Part shown: piece after piece, positions 34,601 to 38,514 of the stretch
How positions within the stretch are numbered: position 1 is the first letter of the stretch
Layout: each line of letters opens with the position of its first letter
Assembly: GCF_028858535.1 (NCBI RefSeq)
Contig: NZ_JAPMOU010000047.1
Span: 1 to 38,514, forward strand
Length of the DNA: 38,514 nucleotides
Origin: Spartinivicinus poritis
GTDB lineage: Bacteria; Pseudomonadota; Gammaproteobacteria; Pseudomonadales; Zooshikellaceae
Direction: 5' to 3'
Position numbers and translations under genes: made by a program
The notes under the pieces: model-generated
The model's input: only the letters and a program-made list of their open reading frames with translations
Told to the model about the DNA's origin: nothing
Database searches by the model: none

Positions 34601-36266
34601 GCACCGTTGTGATGCATTAGGTAACCGGGTAGAAACGATTTTACCGAACGGGCAAAAGCTAGGATTTAACTATAATCACCAGCAGTTGTATACCGAAATA
34701 GCGTTAGACGGTAGCCCAATCAGTCAATTAAAGCGAGACCAGGCAGGGCGGGAAATTGCCCGCTTACAAGGTGATACTCTAAGTGAGTTTCAATATGATC
34801 CGATAGGGCGGTTGCAAAAGCACCAAGTATTAACCAAGGGGCAGCAACAACCACTGATACAGCGACAATATGGTTATGATCAAAGTGGTAATCTGAATTT
34901 AATCAGTGACCTGAAAAAAGGGACCACTCGTTTTTATTACGATGCACTGGATCGATTAACCCAGGTTCAAGGGTTTATCAATGAGCAGTTTGCCTTTGAT
35001 CCTGCAAGCAATCTACTGGCTAAAAAAGACAGTTCAGAGCCTGAGCTACCAACCCTAACCAGCCAACAGCAAACCACAGGAAATCGGTTAGCATTCTTTG
35101 GTGATCGCCACTTTGAATACGACAGCCGTGGCAACTTGGTTAAAGAAAAGCGAGGAAGAGAAGGCCGACTTGTTACCGACTATATATATAATGCCCAAAA
35201 CCAACTGGTTAAAGTCAAAAACCAGAAAGGTGAATTTGAGTATAAATATGATGCTTTAGGCCGTCGAATCAGTAAAACCACTCCACAAGGAGAAGTGCAG
35301 TTCTATTGGAATGGCGATGTCCTGTTAAGTGAAGTACGCCCCAAACAGCAAAAGCTGTATATTTATGAACCAGGCAGTTTTAAGCCATTAGCGCAAATCA
35401 TCAATGGAAAAACGTTTTACTACCACCTTGATCATCTAGGTACCCCCCAAGAAATGACCAGTGCTCATGGGGAGTTAGTGTGGTCTGGCCGATATAAAGC
35501 CTATGGCGCCTTAGCATTAAAAGAAGAAGCGCTAGTTGAAAATAATCTACGGTTTCAGGGGCAATACCATGATGAGGAAACAGGGTTACACTATAACCGA
35601 CACAGGTATTACAATCCTTATATAGGTCAATTTATTACCCAAGATCCAATCGGTTTATTAGGTGGAATTAATAATTATCAGTATGCACCTAATCCTGTTA
35701 ATGGGGTTGATCCTTTAGGATTAGAGTGTAAACAAGGAAAAGAACTTGATGATTATAGAAAAGAAAATAATATAGGCTTTGATGAGAATGGTGTATATAG
35801 GGGTAAAATACCTGCAGGTAATAGCCATGTATTTGAAAAAGTGACAAAAGATGATGTTTATGATTTTGATATGCCAGGAAGAACAAAGGGGCATGCAGCT
35901 TCTAAGCATAATGTAAATATAAAAAATCCAAAAGTTTTAGATATATTGAATGAGCCTGAAAATGTATATACTGGTAAAAACAAAAATGGTAATTATGTAG
36001 ATATATACCATAAAAATGGAAGTGTGGTGATAACTGATGCTGGTAATAAGAGAAGTATTATAACAGCTTATGGAAAAGTTGAAGGAGGAAAAAGGGCGAA
36101 ACCAGTTCGAGTAGATCAATGGGAAGATCCTAATTATGAAAGAAATGGCGAAATAAGAGGTTGGGATCATAGTTCTAATGAAAGATATGCAGAAATTGAT
36201 CTAAATGCGAAAGAGAAAAATGTAAGGATTAACAATCCTGATTATCCATTGTTTGAATTAGAGTAA
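31602..36266 (+). CDS. Rhs-repeat polymorphic toxin (type VI effector), 1554 aa
   Basis: Residues 1-345 form an N-terminal part: a small beta domain PYRVLVDGNEVASGTLDAKG (60-79), helices, and a hydrophobic segment 253-283 (IFDIVVGIVLAAVSGGAGG). A PAAR motif is not seen. From 352 (GGEPISLVTGEELLTQQDFV) the DUF6531/Rhs shell begins, with many YD repeats (for example YDEHGRKISTTDPNG). The core ends at RHRYYNPYIGQFITQDPIG, then exactly 18 residues, then DPLG: the known DPxG-X18-DPxG aspartyl self-cleavage motif, cutting after Leu1374. The tip (1375-1554) is a different toxin domain with GHAASKH (1430-1436) and SIITAYGK (1485-1492), possibly a BECR-fold RNase. Its DNA is markedly more AT-rich than the core. 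Confidence 0.93.
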   Translation: MSDLSSFMPTANFIESMVDNGKSLSKGEPNSTVKCSKNNHWLALNYCYKDHDQTPAAKAPYRVLVDGNEVASGTLDAKGNAREENIPPGKVEVIYGENPDEAEAEKLRKEFVAALDGIIKEQEAKKLYMDEALDKEAWWKQGLIYTGAAFEGVGDSITGIWDMATFAADVLRKAQMEYFDILNAIATGDIDKLERKLNTARDEGNEVIADAVEIKELLIAILDDPETLSYLRDFPGRYWDALPAVDKTRMASGAIFDIVVGIVLAAVSGGAGGVAMATNIASKLGSYGKKAISTLQKLAKALKKIKQRKKYHGVTKAKNDHIVENNPKSGTTKETGKIDNNKSCPEDSKVCKGGEPISLVTGEELLTQQDFVIDTPLPLEWHRTYRTGHIRNTGIGHGWTYPLSEYLSFSEWEISLFNHEGRVISLPVIRELGQYSENTAEQLTLTWETEDVYRLSAPDQPDKLFKKSNQTARLHRLEDAANNFWLCHYENGYLTRLKSNWGRIVACQYQGRLLTQLEELRYDAEGKVSHRHTLVRYEYNQADELIAVVDQAGNKEQFTYKNHVITRRILKTGFSFYFEWDQYNINGRCIHQWGDNGIYDYRFSWDDEKKITTCTDSNGCVRTIYYNERGLVDKEIDPEGGETLYQYDEHGRKISTTDPNGAVTEYQYNEQGLLACVMDAEGNQHQLKYDEAGRVTAVTDPIGNSWYREYNRSGLLTKRVDPEGNETQIEYTEQGLPSKITNALGQVRLLLWDSHGELIAEKDHAGNSQKYAYNPQGQIVASQDHNKAVTQYEYNALGLVSKISQPDGQVQQFEYNEAGQLTRYIDGVGRVTQYQYDGLSQVRKRIDPAGQALEYFYDKERNLIGLKNEKAEIYRLAYDKNERLIAEIGFDGREQHYQYDSAGHLIASIDGPLTVSKTPTSKNTEQSTQQQSQTGLITQFTRNKLGQLISKVAADGEATHFQYDGCGRLIAAKNPHRELAFGYNSQGHLTLEKQDNTELKHRCDALGNRVETILPNGQKLGFNYNHQQLYTEIALDGSPISQLKRDQAGREIARLQGDTLSEFQYDPIGRLQKHQVLTKGQQQPLIQRQYGYDQSGNLNLISDLKKGTTRFYYDALDRLTQVQGFINEQFAFDPASNLLAKKDSSEPELPTLTSQQQTTGNRLAFFGDRHFEYDSRGNLVKEKRGREGRLVTDYIYNAQNQLVKVKNQKGEFEYKYDALGRRISKTTPQGEVQFYWNGDVLLSEVRPKQQKLYIYEPGSFKPLAQIINGKTFYYHLDHLGTPQEMTSAHGELVWSGRYKAYGALALKEEALVENNLRFQGQYHDEETGLHYNRHRYYNPYIGQFITQDPIGLLGGINNYQYAPNPVNGVDPLGLECKQGKELDDYRKENNIGFDENGVYRGKIPAGNSHVFEKVTKDDVYDFDMPGRTKGHAASKHNVNIKNPKVLDILNEPENVYTGKNKNGNYVDIYHKNGSVVITDAGNKRSIITAYGKVEGGKRAKPVRVDQWEDPNYERNGEIRGWDHSSNERYAEIDLNAKEKNVRINNPDYPLFELE

Positions 36267-36285
36267 CATTTAAGAGTGGTCAACA

Positions 36286-36711
36286 GTGATAAACATCATA
36301 GATAGTTTTAAAAAAGGGTTACAGTTAAATGAAAAAGATTATCATAATTTTGCATATTTCTTAGTGAACAGGCTTGAAGAAGAAATAGATGTAGAATTGA
36401 AATGTGAGATTGACTCAATTGGAGATGACTTTTCTTCCTTAAGAGTATTTGCTAATCAAAATAAAAAAATACTAGGGAGCATAGACATCACAGTTACTGT
36501 TAATATGGTTATAACTGTTGAAGATGAGTTGATTAAAGGGTATGCAGATATCATGCTTTACTCTCGCCCTAGGAGACTACAAATATTCAATAGTAAGGGA
36601 GATTATATTAGCTACACCTGTAACGAAAAAGAAGGCTTTATCTGGAGAAAAATTGGGTGGGCTATTGATGAATATGGTGACTATGATAACTTTTTAGAAA
36701 GTGATAGCTAA
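36286..36711 (+). CDS. Putative immunity protein for the Rhs toxin, 141 aa
   Basis: Unrecognised sequence, acidic. It starts with GTG at 36286 (AAGAG 10 bases upstream), 19 bases after the toxin stop. Strands such as GSIDITVTVNMVITVEDELI and KGYADIMLYSRPRRLQIFNS and a C-terminal acidic end (WAIDEYGDYDNFLESDS) suit a small beta-rich binding protein. Its composition matches the AT-rich toxin tip, not the Rhs core. Immunity is inferred only from position, size, strand and composition. No signal peptide is present, so it would protect the cytoplasm, which fits a nuclease-type target. Confidence 0.7.
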   Translation: MINIIDSFKKGLQLNEKDYHNFAYFLVNRLEEEIDVELKCEIDSIGDDFSSLRVFANQNKKILGSIDITVTVNMVITVEDELIKGYADIMLYSRPRRLQIFNSKGDYISYTCNEKEGFIWRKIGWAIDEYGDYDNFLESDS

Positions 36712-36898
36712 ATAAAAAGTTTCATTAAGGAAATAAGTATGAGACTCTATGTATAAAATACTGGGTTATAATCAGTTTTTTATTTTACCTTATACCTAAT
36801 TTAAGTGTTATTATTTCCCATGCTTTTTGATACTATGCCCATAAATAGCCTTGAGTTAAAATAAACTCTATGTTCAATAAAGTACTTTAAGAGTAAAA
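36712..36898. other. AT-rich spacer after the immunity gene
   Basis: 187 bases without a gene. It includes a small GAGTT/AACTC hairpin near 36853-36868 and ends at the ADP-ribosylglycohydrolase start. No strong terminator is seen. Confidence 0.4.
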
Positions 36899-37747
36899 AT
36901 GATAGTAGAACTTGCAATTGGTGATGCATACGGTGCTGGTTTTGAGTATGTTAGTAAAAAAGTTGTTAAGGAACATAACAACCTGCAGCAATATATTCAG
37001 CATTCAAGGCATCTTTCCATTAAGCCTGGTTGTTATACTGATGATACCCAAATGAGTTTGGCGATTGCTGAGTTATTAATTGTTGATGATGAGTGGGTTC
37101 CGGAAAATATTGCAAATTTTTTTGTAAATGCTTTTAAACGAGATCCAAGAGAAGGTTATGCTAGTCGTTTTTATCAGTTTTTAACTGATATTAATGATGG
37201 TAAGCAATTTCTTGAGCAAATTAAGCCTTATAGTGATAAAAGTGGTGCGGCTATGCGAGCGGGTCCTATTGGTTTGCTGGCAGATGAAAAGCAGGTTGTT
37301 GAATATGCTACTATTCAAGCAAAAGTAACCCATGATACACCAGGAGGAATTAATTCGTCTGTAGCGGCTGCACTGATGGTACACTATTGCCAATATCAGC
37401 TGGGTGACAAGCAGGATTTAGGAAACTATCTCAAATCTAAGGTACCGGGTGATTGGAATACACCTTGGCAAGGTAAGGTCGGGCATTTGGGAGTTGATGC
37501 TACTCATGCTGCTGTAGCAGCTATTGTTAGCAATCAAGATTTATCAGCTATTTTGAAACAATGCGTTGACTATACAGGGGATGTCGATACCGTAGCCACT
37601 ATAGCGTTAGCTGCTGCATCTTGTAGCCAAGGAGTTAACCAGGACTTACCTGAAGAGTTGTATAGTCGATTGGAAAATAGTCAGTTTGGTTTAAAGTACC
37701 TGCAAAAGCTAGATCAGAAGCTATCAATAGCAATGGGTATTGGTTAA
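36899..37747 (+). CDS. ADP-ribosylglycohydrolase family protein, 282 aa
   Basis: An ARH/DraG-type dimagnesium enzyme that removes ADP-ribose from proteins or other acceptors. The N-terminal block IGDAYGAGFEYV (7-18), the metal site YTDDTQMSLAIAE (46-58) and the second acidic site YTGDVDTVATIALAA (225-239) are all present, as is HLGVDATHAAVAA. It has about the standard length (270-300). No signal peptide is seen. It is on the same strand as the Rhs island but 187 bases after the immunity gene, so possibly a separate unit. DraG-type proteins serve as immunity factors against ADP-ribosyltransferase toxins, but no such toxin is visible here. AAGAG precedes the start. Confidence 0.88.
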   Translation: MIVELAIGDAYGAGFEYVSKKVVKEHNNLQQYIQHSRHLSIKPGCYTDDTQMSLAIAELLIVDDEWVPENIANFFVNAFKRDPREGYASRFYQFLTDINDGKQFLEQIKPYSDKSGAAMRAGPIGLLADEKQVVEYATIQAKVTHDTPGGINSSVAAALMVHYCQYQLGDKQDLGNYLKSKVPGDWNTPWQGKVGHLGVDATHAAVAAIVSNQDLSAILKQCVDYTGDVDTVATIALAAASCSQGVNQDLPEELYSRLENSQFGLKYLQKLDQKLSIAMGIG

Positions 37748-37749
37748 GA

Positions 37750-37848
37750 AATATTAGGGGGCCGCTCTTGTTTTATCCTATTACTTGCTGGTAACAATTC
37801 AGCAAGTAGATGGTTCAAAGGGATAGATACTGAAAGAGCGCTAATATT
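37750..37848. repeat. Nested inverted repeat (structured element)
   Basis: Arms nest in order: AATATTAG/CTAATATT (37750-37757, 37841-37848), CGCTCTT/AAGAGCG (37763-37769, 37834-37840), TATCCTA/AGGGATA-like, and TACTTGCTG/CAGCAAGTA (37782-37790, 37800-37808) around loop GTAACAATT. Four arms in register over 99 bases suggest a palindromic mobile element or a long terminator after the preceding gene. No second copy is seen in the window. Confidence 0.6.
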
Positions 37849-37929
37849 ACTAAAGTGAGCATATTGAAATACAGATTAACTAAACCAGCTCTGACTCTAA
37901 GGATGTACTTTAAAAGTAAGGTTTTTTAG

Positions 37930-38399
37930 ATGAATAATAATTTACTGTTGTTAATGTTATTAGCTTGTTGTTCTTGTTTTCCTTTTGCCCTAATAGCACC
38001 ATATTGAAATTTTTTTGAGTCATGCTAACACTGTGATGTTAACGCAGTTGTCTATGATCCTACTGGACCCTATTTAACGACAGCGGGTAATATCAAATCA
38101 AGGCTATTCAAATGAACAACAGTAATTGCCAAGTGGTCAGAGTGTTAAACTATCACCAAGGAGATGTTATTGGGGTAACTTATTCTCCTGATGGAAAGTG
38201 GGTTACATCAGTATCTAAAGATAGAAATTTAGTACTATTTGAACTTGCGATAAATCAGTTAGTTAAAATCCCTCTTAATATTTATGGTAGTGTTGGAGTG
38301 GTTAAGTTTAGCCCGAAGGGCTAGTTTCTTTATGCTGCAATGGGCTAGGTTTTTGTTAAAGTAGATATATTGAATGAGTTTAATAAGTATTTCTTAATT
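37930..38399 (+). pseudogene. WD40-repeat protein, decayed and cut by IS end
   Basis: An ATG at 37930 begins a signal-peptide-like sequence (NNNLLLLMLLACCSCFPFAL), then in-frame stops at 38005 and 38026. The same frame then reads DVNAVVYDPTGPYLTTAGN, a WD40 blade. After a stop and a frame change, 38112-38324 encodes HQGDVIGVTYSPDGKWVTSV and SKDRNLVLFELAINQLV, then GVVKFSPKG, a second and third blade. A stop (38322), FLYAAMG and another stop follow, and the frame ends at 38399, where the insertion-sequence end starts. At least four stops and one frameshift make it non-functional. The intact parent would be an exported WD40 protein. Confidence 0.7.
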
Positions 38400-38514
38400 C
38401 AATACTGTAGACAGTTTTTGGTCTTAAATTGGTGGGGTTGAACCAAAAATAGAAACTGTGAGAATGCGGTTGTCGAAATCGAATTATCACAGGAATCTAT
38501 CTTTGGAAAGCATA
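38400..38514 (+). mobile_element. Left end of a second insertion-sequence copy
   Basis: It starts CAATACTGTAGACAGTTTTT, the same as the element at 1157, and matches the first 92 bases of that copy at roughly 80 percent by eye (shared blocks GGTTGAACCAAA and GAGAATGCGGTTGTC). It continues beyond CACAG differently, as expected if this copy still holds its transposase, and runs off the end of the window. It lies in the same orientation as the first copy. Confidence 0.8.

Noticed and set aside
1157-38514. Window as one composite transposon between two IS ends
   Set aside because: The region between holds housekeeping genes (trmH, tesB, rtcB), one element is a deleted relic, and their sequences differ by about 20 percent, so joint mobility is not supported.
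1-38514. CRISPR arrays, tRNA or rRNA genes
   Set aside because: I saw no regularly spaced direct repeats, no cloverleaf with a CCA end, and no rRNA-like sequence on either strand.

Overview
The window is a stretch of bacterial chromosome, moderately AT-rich, with clear gammaproteobacterial genes: TrmH, TesB and RtcB resemble the E. coli proteins over their whole length, and OmpW, MtfA, BCCT, VgrG and DUF4123 genes are present. The mix suggests a marine gammaproteobacterium of Oceanospirillales/Hahellaceae type; that placement is inference. No rRNA, tRNA, CRISPR array or replication origin was recognised.

Layout. 1-1870: a secreted protein gene, then a gene-poor stretch holding an internally deleted insertion sequence (1157-1507). 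1870-7300: a minus-strand pair (DUF4139 protein and MtfA-like peptidase) diverging from a plus-strand run of SDR, trmH and tesB. 7367-9607: a GNAT acetyltransferase and two tandem periplasmic solute-binding proteins. 9608-13335: a betaine-type BCCT transporter behind a structured leader, a GntR/FCD regulator, and an HD-domain protein with the ligand pattern of mixed-valent diiron oxygenases. Together they look like a quaternary-amine or organophosphonate module. 13686-19302: a PEP-CTERM-like secreted protein, an MFS transporter, a GFA protein, an FMN reductase, an HD-fold protein and rtcB. 19547-24379: a stand-alone protease-propeptide-like protein, a REC-PAS-histidine kinase, an RmlD-like protein without the catalytic Tyr/Lys, C/G-rich palindromic repeats, OmpW and a small unknown protein. 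24405-28147: an ammonium transporter fused to a chemotaxis signalling domain, a methyltransferase and a SpoIIAA/STAS-like protein. 28512-37747: an orphan type VI effector island with vgrG, a DUF4123 adaptor, a 1554-residue Rhs toxin, a putative immunity gene and an ADP-ribosylglycohydrolase. 37750-38514: a nested hairpin, a decayed WD40-repeat gene and the left end of a second copy of the insertion sequence.

Main points. (1) The AmtB-chemoreceptor fusion keeps both pore histidines, the C-terminal Amt tail and the receptor hairpin tip, so it probably reads ammonium directly into chemotaxis. (2) The Rhs protein has the exact DPxG-X18-DPxG self-cleavage motif, followed by a 180-residue, distinctly AT-rich toxin tip of unrecognised family and a matching AT-rich downstream gene. 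(3) The BCCT/GntR/HD-oxygenase neighbourhood suggests trimethylammonium-phosphonate or betaine use. (4) Two ends of one insertion-sequence family lie at the two edges of the window, one as an internally deleted derivative and one abutting a gene in decay.
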